A DNA stretch of 64,000 bases from CALEMW01 sp964343835 (GTDB taxonomy: Bacteria > Krumholzibacteriota > Krumholzibacteriia > LZORAL124-64-63). Below, one piece after another: positions 16,732 to 26,500 of this stretch. Position numbers and translations under genes: made by a program. The notes beneath the pieces are model-generated. The model ran no database searches and had not been told where the DNA came from. It saw only the letters and a list, made by a program, of their open reading frames with translations. Numbering within the stretch: position 1 is the first letter of the stretch; each line of letters opens with the position of its first letter. The DNA lies in NCBI GenBank assembly GCA_964343835.1, contig CAYFKR010000005.1, positions 145,643-209,642 of the forward strand, read 5' to 3'.

Positions 16732-18834
16732 ATGAATCGGGGGATCCTGCATCTGATCGCGGTCCTGCTGGCCGTACTCTGCGCCGGGTGCGCTTCCGAA
16801 GGGGAGCGGGCCGAGTCCGGCGTCCTCGACGGCGTGCCCGTTTCCGACGAACTTGCCGCTCACCTCGAGGCGTCGCGGTCCATCCCGGCCGACGCCGGCG
16901 ACCCCCTCGTCCGCGGCCATCTCCGCCTCTACGAGGATCTGACCGCCGCCATCCAGGACCCGGCCCTTCGCGGTGCCGCCGGCGACTCCCTCTACGCCGT
17001 ATGGCGTGCGGACCCATACAACGTGCTCTGGATCGACCTGGCGGCCGGCTACAACTATCTGCTGCGCCGCAACACCGACCGGAACGCCATGTATGCCCTG
17101 CCGGCCCTGGCCGACACGAGCACGGCCCTCGGTTCGTTCGTCCGCGGCAGGCGGTTCTACGGCTACGGTTCGCGGGGGGAGCACTACCGCCGTGCCGGAA
17201 GGCTGGCCGACGCCCTCGACCCCCTGCAGCGGGGAGATCCCATCGCCGCCGGCCGCGCCTTCCGGGCCTGCGTCGAGATGGCGGACAAGGAAGATCGTCC
17301 GGACCAGGCCGCCGTCTCACGCTTTCTGCTCGGCCACCTGATGCTGGAGCAGGGGCGTCACGAGGAGGCCCTGGAGCTCTTCGCTCCCACGGCGGAGGAC
17401 CCGGCTTTCGGTGGGCGCTTCCGAACGCGCCTCACGTCCCGTCTCTACCGGGGCATGGCCCTGTCGGGGCTGGGGGAATCGGCCGCGGCCGAGCAAGCCC
17501 TCGCCTCGGCCCTGTCCATCTGCACGCCCCGCACGCCGCCCGACCTGGTCGCGCGCCTCCACCTGGAACTGGGGCGCGCCCTTGCGGGGAGGGAACGGTG
17601 GCGGGAGGCGGAGGAATCCCTGGAACGCGCCCGTCAGCTGGCCTGGACGACGGACGCCGACGGCTCGCTGGAGGAGATCCGGCACGTGGGCTGGGACCTG
17701 CGCCGGGACATCGTCGAGGCGACGACGGCGCTGGAGATGACGCGCACGGCCGGCCGGCCCAGGAACGACCGCATCCGTGAACTCCTGGAGCTGGTCCTCT
17801 CCCTCGACCGCGTCGACGGGGCCATGCCGGATGTCCGCTCTCCCGCCGACGGCATGACCCTGGTCTACTTCGTGGGTGGACGTCACTCCTTCCGCTGGGC
17901 CGGAGCCGATGCCCGGTGGGTCCTGACCGTGCTTCCTCCGCGGCGCGGCATGGCCGACCTCGCCGCCCCCGTTCTCGCCGACCTCGGTTCCCCGAACCGG
18001 TCCGTGGCCGAAGGTCCGCTGTCCGACCTCTCCCGGATGCTCCTGGAAGGGATCGACCCTCCGGCCGACGGCGCGCGCCTGTCGGTGGTGCCGGACGGGA
18101 TCCTGCACCTCGTTCCCTGGCCGGCCCTCCGCTTCGACGATGGATCGGACGTCCTGGACCGGGCCACCCTGGTGATCCTGGCGGACCCGACACGGATGGC
18201 GCGGACCGCCCCCGCGACCACGGACGGGCTGCTGCTGGCCGTCGGCGTGGACGGCGACGTCGGCGCTTCGGACGACGGCCTGGACACCCTGCGTCGTGCC
18301 GAGGCCGAGGCGACGGACATCGCCGCGTCATGGCCGGGGGAGGCCGTGCTGAAGACCGGGACCGAGGGCGGCTGGGGAGCCCTCGCCCCTTCGGCCCTGG
18401 GCGAGTACGACGTGATCCACATCGCTTCCCACGCCGTGGCCCATGCCGGCGCGGACGGCGGCTCCACGTTGCGGATCGCCGGCACCGTCGGCACGGAACC
18501 CCTCACCACACCCACCGTTCGGGCGCTCGACCTCCGTGCGGACCTGGTCTACCTGTCCTGTTGCGAGGCGGCCGCGTCGGCCAAGGGGGCGGGCGGCGGC
18601 GTCGACGACTTCGCCCATGCGTTCCTGGGAGCCGGCGCCGAAGCCGTGATCGCCTCCACCGTTCGCGTGGACGACGAGGCGGCCGCCCACCTGGCCCGCT
18701 CGTTCTACGAAGCCTACGGGAACGGGGCATCGCCGGAAGACGCCCTCAGATCAGCGCAGATCTCCCTGCGCAATGAAAAGGGGCGCCCCTGGGGGCACCC
18801 CTATTACTGGTCGTCGTATCGGGTCGTCCGCTAG
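16732..18834 (+). CDS. TPR-CHAT caspase-like lipoprotein, module 1
   Basis: The 700-residue protein begins with a lipoprotein-type signal (LIAVLLAVLCAGC). A helical TPR-like region spans ~50-350 (for example LMLEQGRHEEALELFAP) and a C-terminal CHAT domain follows. CHAT proteins are caspase-like cysteine peptidases. The catalytic pair is visible: His567 in HIASHA and Cys611 in YLSCCEA, with downstream GAEAVIAST and RVDDEAAAHLARSFYEA blocks. A membrane-anchored, periplasm-facing peptidase is the likely state. It is divergent from the sigma/anti-sigma genes and its stop overlaps that of a convergent lipoprotein gene in the palindrome CTAG. The paralogue is at 23554-26670. Substrate unknown. Confidence 0.88.
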   Translation: MNRGILHLIAVLLAVLCAGCASEGERAESGVLDGVPVSDELAAHLEASRSIPADAGDPLVRGHLRLYEDLTAAIQDPALRGAAGDSLYAVWRADPYNVLWIDLAAGYNYLLRRNTDRNAMYALPALADTSTALGSFVRGRRFYGYGSRGEHYRRAGRLADALDPLQRGDPIAAGRAFRACVEMADKEDRPDQAAVSRFLLGHLMLEQGRHEEALELFAPTAEDPAFGGRFRTRLTSRLYRGMALSGLGESAAAEQALASALSICTPRTPPDLVARLHLELGRALAGRERWREAEESLERARQLAWTTDADGSLEEIRHVGWDLRRDIVEATTALEMTRTAGRPRNDRIRELLELVLSLDRVDGAMPDVRSPADGMTLVYFVGGRHSFRWAGADARWVLTVLPPRRGMADLAAPVLADLGSPNRSVAEGPLSDLSRMLLEGIDPPADGARLSVVPDGILHLVPWPALRFDDGSDVLDRATLVILADPTRMARTAPATTDGLLLAVGVDGDVGASDDGLDTLRRAEAEATDIAASWPGEAVLKTGTEGGWGALAPSALGEYDVIHIASHAVAHAGADGGSTLRIAGTVGTEPLTTPTVRALDLRADLVYLSCCEAAASAKGAGGGVDDFAHAFLGAGAEAVIASTVRVDDEAAAHLARSFYEAYGNGASPEDALRSAQISLRNEKGRPWGHPYYWSSYRVVR
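18776..18802 (-). terminator. minus-strand terminator inside the CHAT coding sequence
   Basis: AGGGGCGCCCC (18779-18789) pairs with GGGGCACCCCT (18792-18802). On the minus-strand RNA this is an 11-bp stem with one G-U wobble followed by TTTT. On the plus strand the same position is a C-A mismatch. It therefore serves the convergent lipoprotein gene. Confidence 0.7.
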
Positions 18835-19457
18835 GGGCCCATCTTCCCGTTCTGCAGTCCCCACCTGGAGAAGTGCATCACCTCGAACTCCAGGGCGAGG
18901 GGGCGTCCGGGCAGGGTGGGCGAATCGTGATACAGGATCATGTCGTCCGTGTAGCGGAACGTCTCTTCGCCGCCCACGCCGTTGCCGTCCTCGTGGATCA
19001 GGCAGAAGACCGTGGAGTAGTCGTGGTCCTGGGGCAGCGACGACGGGTAGTACAGCCGGACCCGGACGGGGCGGTTGAACTCCATGTCGGGCTCGAACTT
19101 GAACACCGGCGGGCTCTTGGGGCTGTTCTCCGGAATGGACATGGTCACGGTCACGCGCTTGGTGCCTGGGATCGCGTGGGGAGGGAAGTCCAGCATGAAG
19201 CGGGCATCGCGGCCCCAGGAGCGGACCACACCGCTGAGCGTGCCCCCGGCCACGGGGTCGATGACCGCTTCGATGGTCTCGTAGCGGGCGACGCTGCTGG
19301 CCTCCCACAGGCTCTGGAGCGTCTGCTCGACCGGAATGTCCTCGAGGCGGTTCTTCTCGACGGACGGGGCCGTGGGAGCGGCGTCGTCCGAACTGCAGGA
19401 CGCGAGGAGAGAGAGCGCGAGGATGGCGATGCTCGCCAGGATGCTGGACCTGACCAT
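18831..19457 (-). CDS. lipoprotein with ZU5-like domain, module 1
   Basis: The 208-residue product has a clear lipobox (LALSLLASC) after MVRSSILASIAI. The central part (GGTLSGVV..., FPPHAIPGTKRVTVTMSI, MEFNRPVRVRLYYP) resembles a ZU5 fold, whose mark is a Gly-Gly turn followed by 'PPxAhp' and paired beta strands. The match is by eye only. The ATG at 19457 has AGGGG upstream; the longer frame to 19523 is rejected because it would precede the lipoprotein signal. It converges on the CHAT gene and shares the CTAG stop palindrome. Module 2 has a lipoprotein in the same position. Confidence 0.75.
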   Translation of the reverse strand: MVRSSILASIAILALSLLASCSSDDAAPTAPSVEKNRLEDIPVEQTLQSLWEASSVARYETIEAVIDPVAGGTLSGVVRSWGRDARFMLDFPPHAIPGTKRVTVTMSIPENSPKSPPVFKFEPDMEFNRPVRVRLYYPSSLPQDHDYSTVFCLIHEDGNGVGGEETFRYTDDMILYHDSPTLPGRPLALEFEVMHFSRWGLQNGKMGP

Positions 19458-19685
19458 GGTGTACCCCTGTGGTAGCGACGTGATATGGGCCATAAGTTCG
19501 GGAATCTCCGATGTTTCCGGCACTTATTCTATCACGCCCGTGATCTGAGCGTCAACGGCGTGGCGGTCGCCGTCGACCCGTGACGCAGTACGAACAACGG
19601 GCCTGAACGGGTGTGAAAAACAAAAATGAAAAATGTTACGGATCCGTTCCGGCACCGGTTGTCTCCTGATGACGGGACGCTCCTG

Positions 19686-19694
19686 TGGTACCAT
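19686..19694 (+). promoter_or_regulatory. extended -10 box of the symporter gene
   Basis: TGGTACCAT fits TGnTAnnnT and lies about 40 bases upstream of the ATG at 19736. No convincing -35 is seen. An A-rich stretch lies further upstream at 19613-19635. Confidence 0.35.
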
Positions 19695-19735
19695 GCCCCG
19701 GTTCCGGACAGGCACCCCTTCCAGGAAAGAGCGTC

Positions 19736-21352
19736 ATGAACCACCTGTCGAATCTCGATTGGCTTGTCGTCGCCGTCTACTTCGTGATCGTCTACTGGGT
19801 GGCCGTGGGTGCGGCCAGGCGCAGTTCCACTACCCGCCAGACCTCGTCGGGCTACTTCCTGGCCGGGCGCAACGCGGGCTGGTTCGTGGTGGGGGCCTCG
19901 CTGTTCGCATCGAACATCGGCAGTGAGCACCTGGTGGGCCTGGCCGGCACGGGTGCGGCCAGCGGCGTGGCCGTGGGTCAGTTCGAGGTGCTGGCCTCGC
20001 TGATCCTGCTGATCCTGGGCTGGGTGTTCGTGCCCTTCTACCTGCGCAGCGGCGTATCGACCATGCCGGAGTTCCTGGAGCGACGCTACTCGCCGGCGGC
20101 GCGCTGGTACCTGGCGGTGATCTCCATCATCGGGTACGTGCTGACCAAGATCTCGGTGACGGTCGCCGCGGGCGGCATCGTGTTCGAGACGCTCATGGGC
20201 CTGGATTTCTGGACCGGCGCCCTGATCGTGGTGGTGGCCACGGGCGTGTACACGGTGTTCGGCGGCCTGCGGGCGGTGCTCTACACCGACGTGATGCAGG
20301 CGGTGGTGCTGATCGTCGGCGCGAGCGTGGTGACGATCCTCGGCCTGCGCGAGATGGGCGGCTGGGACGCCATGACCGCCGCGGCCGGCCCCGGCTTCAT
20401 GGACATGTGGCTCCCCGCGAGCCATCCCGACTTCCCCTGGACCGGCATCCTGCTGGGCGCCCCCATCCTGGGCGTGTGGTACTGGTGCACCGACCAGTTC
20501 ATCGTGCAGCGCGTGCTCGCCGCCAAGGGGCTTGACCATGCCCGCGGCGGCACCATCTTCGCCGGCTTCCTGAAGATTCTGCCCCTGTTCATCTTCGTGA
20601 TCCCCGGCGTGGTGGCCTATGGGCTGGCGCAGTCCGGTCGCATCGAGCTGGCGGAGCCGGACCAGGCGCTGCCGGCGCTTATCGGGGCGTTGTTGCCGGT
20701 GGGCCTGCGCGGGCTCGTGGTGGCGGGGTTGCTGGCGGCGCTGATGAGTTCGCTGTCGTCGGTGTTCAACTCCTGCTCCACCCTCGTGACCCTGGACATC
20801 TATCGGAAGCTGCGCCCCGAGGCCTCGGAGCGGAAGCTCGTGGTCGTGGGTCAGGTGTCGACGGTCGTGCTGGTAGCCCTGGCCATGGCGTGGGTGCCGC
20901 TGATGTCGCGCATCTCGGGTCAGCTCTACCAGTACCTGCAGAGCGTGCAGGCGTACATCTCGCCGCCCATCGCGGCGGTGTTCCTGATCGGCGTGACGTG
21001 GCGCTGGGTCAACGCGCGAGGGGCGATGATCTCGCTCATCGGGGGGTTCGTGCTGGGCGCCCTGCGGCTGGTGGCCGAGCTCAACGCCGACGCTCTCGGC
21101 GACGGCTTCCTGGCCCGCTATGCATCCATGAATTTCCTGCACTTCGCGGCGCTGCTGTTCGTGGTGTGTGTGGTGCTGCTGGTGGTGGGAAGCATCGGCG
21201 GTCGGCGCGAGAGCGAAGGAAGGCTGGAAGGGCTCACCTTCTCCACGGCCGGTGGGGGCATGCCCGTGAGTCGACACCGTGGCGCGTTGTCGCTCGCGAG
21301 CGTCGTGCTGGTGGCGTGCGTGGCCGCCGTCTGGTTGTGGTTCCGGGGATAG
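19736..21352 (+). CDS. sodium:solute symporter (SSS family, SGLT-like)
   Basis: The 538-residue protein has about fourteen hydrophobic helices and family motifs SSGYFLAGRNAGWFVVGASL, SNIGSEHLVGLAGTGAASG and QFEVLA near the N-terminus. WYWCTDQFIVQRVLAAK and LMSSLSSVFNSCSTLVTLD follow in the middle, as in SGLT/vSGLT transporters. It would import a sugar or similar solute with sodium across the inner membrane. The ATG at 19736 has AGGAAAG 7 bases upstream. The gene lies between the two sigma/CHAT modules and is not obviously linked to either. The solute cannot be read from sequence. Confidence 0.92.
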   Translation: MNHLSNLDWLVVAVYFVIVYWVAVGAARRSSTTRQTSSGYFLAGRNAGWFVVGASLFASNIGSEHLVGLAGTGAASGVAVGQFEVLASLILLILGWVFVPFYLRSGVSTMPEFLERRYSPAARWYLAVISIIGYVLTKISVTVAAGGIVFETLMGLDFWTGALIVVVATGVYTVFGGLRAVLYTDVMQAVVLIVGASVVTILGLREMGGWDAMTAAAGPGFMDMWLPASHPDFPWTGILLGAPILGVWYWCTDQFIVQRVLAAKGLDHARGGTIFAGFLKILPLFIFVIPGVVAYGLAQSGRIELAEPDQALPALIGALLPVGLRGLVVAGLLAALMSSLSSVFNSCSTLVTLDIYRKLRPEASERKLVVVGQVSTVVLVALAMAWVPLMSRISGQLYQYLQSVQAYISPPIAAVFLIGVTWRWVNARGAMISLIGGFVLGALRLVAELNADALGDGFLARYASMNFLHFAALLFVVCVVLLVVGSIGGRRESEGRLEGLTFSTAGGGMPVSRHRGALSLASVVLVACVAAVWLWFRG

Positions 21353-21453
21353 GTCTCGCGGTTTTCTTCATCGAATTTTTCATACGTCCTCCCTCGTCGT
21401 GTTCGTGGGGTGTTCCAAGACGCCGCCCAGCACTTCCCTACGGGAGGACCGAC

Positions 21454-21966
21454 ATGAAGAAGACCCTGATGCTCACCACCCTGCTGCTGACGCTGCTGGC
21501 CGCCGCTGGCTTCGCCAAGACCGACGACGTCTCGGTGAACCCCGAGCACGAGGTTCACTGGCGCGACGTCGTCATGGTCGAGTTCGACGGGCTCGCCGAC
21601 TACTACAAGGCCAACCCCCGCGCCGACCTTCGTCTCAGCGTGACCCCCAAGGGCGGCAAGCCCATCGACATCGGCCTTAAGCCGGGCGACGACCTGCGCG
21701 ACTGCAGCAAGGAACTCGTCGACGTGATCTTTCCCTTCCCGTTCCCCTGGATTCCGGACCTCCCGGACATCCCCGAGATCCTGGTCTATGACGACGCGTC
21801 GTTCGGCAACAATCCCGCGGTGGTCGGCGAGATGGACCGCATCCACATCGAGATCGAGATCGACTGGCGCAACGCCCGCATCATCATCCACATCTACTTC
21901 GACAAGGACATGGTGGCGAGCGACGACGCCGCCGAGTGGAGCGAGGTGAAGAACCTGTTCCGGTAA
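21454..21966 (+). CDS. small secreted protein of unknown function
   Basis: The 170-residue product has a signal peptide (LMLTTLLLTLLAAAGFA) and no recognisable domain. Notable parts are the Pro/aromatic stretch FPFPFPWIPDLPDIPEI and a strand pair HIEIEIDWRNARIIIHIYF. The ATG at 21454 has GGGAGG 7 bases upstream. A strong hairpin terminator follows. It lies between the symporter gene and anti-sigma gene 2, and no function can be assigned. Confidence 0.7.
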   Translation: MKKTLMLTTLLLTLLAAAGFAKTDDVSVNPEHEVHWRDVVMVEFDGLADYYKANPRADLRLSVTPKGGKPIDIGLKPGDDLRDCSKELVDVIFPFPFPWIPDLPDIPEILVYDDASFGNNPAVVGEMDRIHIEIEIDWRNARIIIHIYFDKDMVASDDAAEWSEVKNLFR

Positions 21967-21984
21967 GGGCGGTCCGGACAGGCG

Positions 21985-22015
21985 GGAGGGGGCGCTGGAT
22001 ACTGGCGCCCCCTCC
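21985..22015. terminator. hairpin between convergent genes
   Basis: A perfect 11-bp stem (GGAGGGGGCGC / GCGCCCCCTCC) lies between the stop at 21966 and the minus-strand stop at 22039. A weak T-rich stretch follows on the plus strand. It may serve both genes. Confidence 0.65.
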
Positions 22016-22038
22016 TTCGTTGTATTCGGAATTGTCGG

Positions 22039-22788
22039 CTAGCCGCGCTGCCTGATGGCCGCGATTCCGCCGATGAGCAGCGCGAGCCCGCCCAGCAGCG
22101 CTCCCAGCTTCACGCCGGGGTGCGATCGTTCGGCGCGGAATCCGAGGAACTCTCCCATGGAACCGGACCGGAACGAGGACCGCAGCCCCCCGTCGGGGGC
22201 GGCCACCGCGGGAGTGGGCACGACCTCGATCCGCAGCCGCGCCGACGAGGGCAACGGATCCGAGTCGGGGATCGAGAGCTCGGTGTCCGTGGTCTCGCCG
22301 GTCCAGGCGTAGTCCCCGTCCACGTCACGCACGGTCACCCGGTAGCTGTTCGCCCGTTCCAGGGCGGTCCAGCGGATGGCCGGGGTGCGGTCCAGGACCA
22401 CCTCATCGGGGCGGGGCGCCGTCACGGCGACGTCGTCCGCACCGCGCAGTAGCATGTCGTCGACGGCACCGCGGGGGGGCAGGAGGAAGATCAGGGCCAG
22501 GCAGGCCGCCAGGGCGGCGGCGCCAGCGCCGGTGGTCCAGCGGGCCCAGGACGGCCGTATTGCCGTGGGGGCAGAAACCGACAGCCGACCGTCCCGGAGC
22601 CCGTCCGCCACGTCCCGCTCCAGGGAGGACCGGAGACGGCAGGCGGCGCAGTGCCTCAGGTGCAGTTCGATCTCCGAACGCAGTCCGGGGCTCGTGGTCG
22701 GGTCGTCGACGCGCCAGATCTGCTCGCCGAGGCCGGGCTCGATACACTCGTGCTGATATCCACCCGGGGCTGACATGTCGTTCGTCAT
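22039..22788 (-). CDS. membrane anti-sigma factor, module 2
   Basis: The 249-residue protein has the same plan as the module 1 anti-sigma factor: a zinc-finger-like N-terminus (IELHLRHCAACRLR), a transmembrane helix (AALAACLALIFLLPP), a fibronectin-III-like periplasmic domain (PAIRWTALERANSYRVTV), a second helix (GALLGGLALLIGGIAAI) and a short basic tail (RQRG). Start ATG at 22788 lies 5 bases after the sigma stop, with AAGG upstream, so the two are co-translated. The length equals the paralogue exactly. It presumably sequesters the adjacent sigma factor. Confidence 0.85.
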   Translation of the reverse strand: MTNDMSAPGGYQHECIEPGLGEQIWRVDDPTTSPGLRSEIELHLRHCAACRLRSSLERDVADGLRDGRLSVSAPTAIRPSWARWTTGAGAAALAACLALIFLLPPRGAVDDMLLRGADDVAVTAPRPDEVVLDRTPAIRWTALERANSYRVTVRDVDGDYAWTGETTDTELSIPDSDPLPSSARLRIEVVPTPAVAAPDGGLRSSFRSGSMGEFLGFRAERSHPGVKLGALLGGLALLIGGIAAIRQRG

Positions 22789-22793
22789 CGTCC

Positions 22794-23432
22794 TTACCTT
22801 TCCGGCCGGGGTTTCCTGCGAAGCCCCCCGACCCGACCGACAGGTGAACGATCGGCCAGCACGGGTTGTAAGAACTTTTTTGCCTCGTCCAGGCAGGCGG
22901 TCCTGCGGTAGTACACGCCCTGGACCGTGGACAGGCCCAGCCGCTCCCTGATGGCATCGGTGGGGATCCGCGCCACGTACATGTCGTGCAGCAGACGGCG
23001 GCACGTGCGTGAGATGCCGTCCAGCGCCCGCTGCAGCATGGACATCCGCTCGGATTCCACGAGCTCGTCCAGGATCGATCGGGAGCCATCCTCCAGCCAG
23101 TCCGACATGGAGGTGATCTCGGAGGTGGGCTTGGTGGAGCGCCAGCGGTGCAGGTCGCGGCAACGATTGCGCGCGATGGTCACGGCCAGGCGCACCGGAT
23201 CGCCGGCGAAACCGTCACGATTCCGCAGATACTGCAAAGTGGAGACCAGGGCGTCCTGGACCACGTCGTCGACGTCGCCCTGACCGTCACCCAGGAAGCG
23301 CCGGACCTCGGTGTCGAGGGGGTTCCTGAGGGCATTCGCGAGACGGTCGCCGGCGTGTTCGTCGCCGGTCCGGTAGGCGTCGATGTCGGGTGCGAGGGCC
23401 GCCGGATCGATGTGTGGGCGATGCTGATCCAT
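22794..23432 (-). CDS. ECF-type RNA polymerase sigma factor, module 2
   Basis: The 212-residue protein carries region 2 (DVDDVVQDALVSTLQYL, RLAVTIARNRCRDLHRW) and region 4 (AIRERLGLSTVQGVYYRR). A ~25-residue basic tail extends past region 4. It is a clear paralogue of the sigma factor at 16046-16639. The gene is divergent from the larger CHAT lipoprotein gene (121 bases between starts) and is followed directly by its anti-sigma gene. No terminator separates them here, unlike module 1. Confidence 0.9.
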   Translation of the reverse strand: MDQHRPHIDPAALAPDIDAYRTGDEHAGDRLANALRNPLDTEVRRFLGDGQGDVDDVVQDALVSTLQYLRNRDGFAGDPVRLAVTIARNRCRDLHRWRSTKPTSEITSMSDWLEDGSRSILDELVESERMSMLQRALDGISRTCRRLLHDMYVARIPTDAIRERLGLSTVQGVYYRRTACLDEAKKFLQPVLADRSPVGRVGGLRRKPRPER

Positions 23433-23504
23433 GGCTTCCGCGTTCGTCGTGCCGACGATCGGGCCTGTTTCCCGGAGACCCGACCGTGTAGAGTCGTCGG
23501 ACTG

Positions 23505-23533
23505 AAACTAGGTTCATCGACGGGATCTGTCCA
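23505..23533 (-). promoter_or_regulatory. possible promoter of sigma gene, module 2
   Basis: TGGACA (23533-23528), a 17-base spacer and TAGTTT (23510-23505) lie 73 bases or more upstream of the ATG on the minus strand. The match is moderate and no experimental support can be seen. Confidence 0.35.
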
Positions 23534-23553
23534 CGATTCGCTGGGGGTGGCGA

Positions 23554-26500
23554 ATGAAGGCCCGCCTACGTCTGTCCGTCGTCCTGTCCGCCGCCGCGCT
23601 GTCCCTTCTCGCCTGGGGTTGCGGTGGCGGCGGCGATTCCACCCATCCGGACGCCGACCTGATGTCCCGCGTGCCGACGGAGTTCCGCCGCGCTGTCGAG
23701 GTGTCGGATTCGCTGCTGGCAGCCCCGCCGCCGGCGCCGTTCGCCGCCGACCACGCCCTCGCCTACGAGGTCGTTCAGCGGATGATGACTCCGGACACCC
23801 GGGCCGCGGCCGTGGGGGAGTTCCTGGAGTGGTGGGATCGGGATCCCGGAAACATCATGCTCATGGACATCGCCTGGGTCCGGCGTCGGTTCATCCAGGA
23901 CATGGACACGCTGCGGGCGGTGTGGGACCGGGGTGTGGGGGAGGATTCCGCGTCGGCTCGGGCTTTGTTCGCCGAGGGGCGCACCAACTGGCGTGGCGGG
24001 AACGGTGCGCTCGAGTCCTTCCAGGCGGCCGAGGAGGTCGCCCACCAGCTTTCGCCCTTCGAGGTCGTCTTCCTCCAGGAGCGGATCGCCCTGGCGCACC
24101 GATCCCGGAAGGAGTTCGGGGCCGCCATCGCCACGCTCCTGCCGATCCTTCCCGACGCATGGCGGACCGGTGGTGCCGGGCATGCCGCGGCCGTCTGGAT
24201 CGATGTGGCCAAGTACGCCATCCAGGAGGGCGGCTACGATCGGGCCCTGCTGGCCTCCCGCACGGCGAAGCGCTGCGCCGCCCTCTCCGACGACCCCTAC
24301 CGCCGCCTCATCGCCGGCTATACCGAAGCGCGGATATTGGCCCGGCAGGGTCGCTACCATGCGGCCATGGACTCGTTCATCACGGTGTACGGCGGGGCGG
24401 AGGCCATCGAGTCGGCGTCGTGGATGTCCAGGATCCTGGGACGTCAGTTCGAAGTGGCCGGCACCATGGGAGACCCCCGTGGCGCCATGCGGCACCTGTT
24501 GCGAGGCCTGGATATCGCCGGGTCCGTGGGCGACACCCTTTCGATGGTCAGACGCCACAGCCTGATCGCCACCAATTACCTCGAATTGGGGGAGCGGGAC
24601 AGCTCGCGTGTGCATCTCGACGCGGCGACGTCCCTCCTGTCGCACCGCCCCGACGACGACGCCCGCTCGTCGATCGACTTCACCCGACACCTCCACGCCC
24701 TGCACCACGATCGGGTCGCCGAAGCGGATTCGTTGCGGAGGGTCCTGCTGGCCAACCCAGCGGTCCGGGCCAACCCCATCCTGCTCGAGGACCTGGAACT
24801 GGGCGTCATGGAGCAGGGGGTCCGGGGCGGTCGCCCCGACCTCGTCTACCGGAGCATGGAGTATCTCCGCGACCGTCGCGACTCCTTCTCCCAAATCACC
24901 ACCAACTACAACGCGACCATCCGGTACTCGCTGCTGGCCGCTGAATTCCTGGCCCAGCGCGGCGAGTACGGGCCGGCCTTCGCGGAGCTGGATGCGGCCG
25001 ATCTCGTGGAGGCGGACGGACTGGGAGCCGAGGACCGCTGGACGTCGCATCAGGCGCGTGGCCGCATCGCCGTGCACTTGGATGACCTCGACGCGGCCGC
25101 CGGTCATTTCGAGGCCGCTCTCGAGCTCGCCGTCGAGCTGGAGGACCCCTCCCGGATGCGGCGCAGCAGGATCCGTCTCGGGCAGGTTCTGCTGGACCGG
25201 GGCGACGCCGCCGACGCCGGAGCCCTGTTCGTATCCTCCGTGGATGCGCCCGAGTACTGGACCCGATTCGCGGCAGCTCTCTACACGGGTATGGCGGAGG
25301 CGGACCAGGGGCGTCATGCGGAAGCCCTCGAGCACTTCAGCCGTGCCTTGGCCATGCTGGGTGACGACGCCCCGGATGCTCTCCGCGACCGCCTGACCGC
25401 TGCGCGATGCCGTTCCCTGATCGCGGTGGGGCGCCATGACCAGGCCTACGATCTGGTCGTCACGACCCCCGGCCGCCCGGGCGGCGCACGGGCACTCGAG
25501 GCGGACATGGAGCTGCGCTCGTTTTACCGGGCCGTGGACCGGGAGCGGGTGGAACTGCTGGTGGGGTTGCTCCACGACCATCCCGGTCTATCGAAACGTG
25601 GCGGAGCCGCTGAGGAGGCGTTGGAGGCCCTCGGCTCCCTGACGGATGGTGGCGAGACGGGTGATGATCTCCATGACGGCGCCGAGCTGCGCTATTTCCT
25701 GGGCGAGGACCGCGGCTTCGTCTGGGAGCGCCGGGACGGTCGCTGGCGCCTGGACGAGCTGGACGATCTGCCGTCGCTGGACCGTTCGGTGCGTGACGTC
25801 GTCTCCGACATGTCCCACCCCGGACGCCAGGTGGACTGGGCCGGCGCCCAGACCCTCGCCGAGCGGTTGATGGGGGATGCGGTCGGAGGCTGGGAGGAGG
25901 GAACGCCCCTCCGCGTGGCCTGCGACGGCGTGCTCCACGACCTGCCCTGGGCCGCGCTGCCGCTGCCCGGTGGGGAGGACGGCCGGTTGCTCGTGGATCA
26001 CGGACCCGTCGTGCGACTGGTCCCGGGCGCCGACTCGGTGCGGGACGGCGGGAGGGGAGGCGGTCGTGCCCTCGTGGTGGGCGTGGACGGCGTCGGCGGC
26101 GGCGACAGCGACCCCCGCCTGCGCCAAGCCGAGCTGGAAGCCCACGAGGTGGCATCGCTCTTCCCGACCGGCGCCGCAGACCTCCTGACCGGCAGCGAGG
26201 CGTCGTGGTCGGCCATTCTGGGCACGGACCTCGGTTCCTACGGTCTGTTGCATGTGGCCACCCACGCCCGCCTGAGCCGGGGGCGTAGCGGAGCCTCCAC
26301 CATCCGCTTCTCGGAAGGGGATGACGACCGTCCGGTGACCGCCGACGAGCTCGAAGCCCTGTCCCTGGGCGCGGACCTGGTCTACCTGTCGTGCTGCGAG
26401 GGGGGCAAGGCATCCGGAGCGGGCAACGGTCTGGACAGCCTCTCCGACGCCCTGCTCCGCGCCGGTGCGGGAGCGGTGATCGCGTCGACCCTGCACGTGG

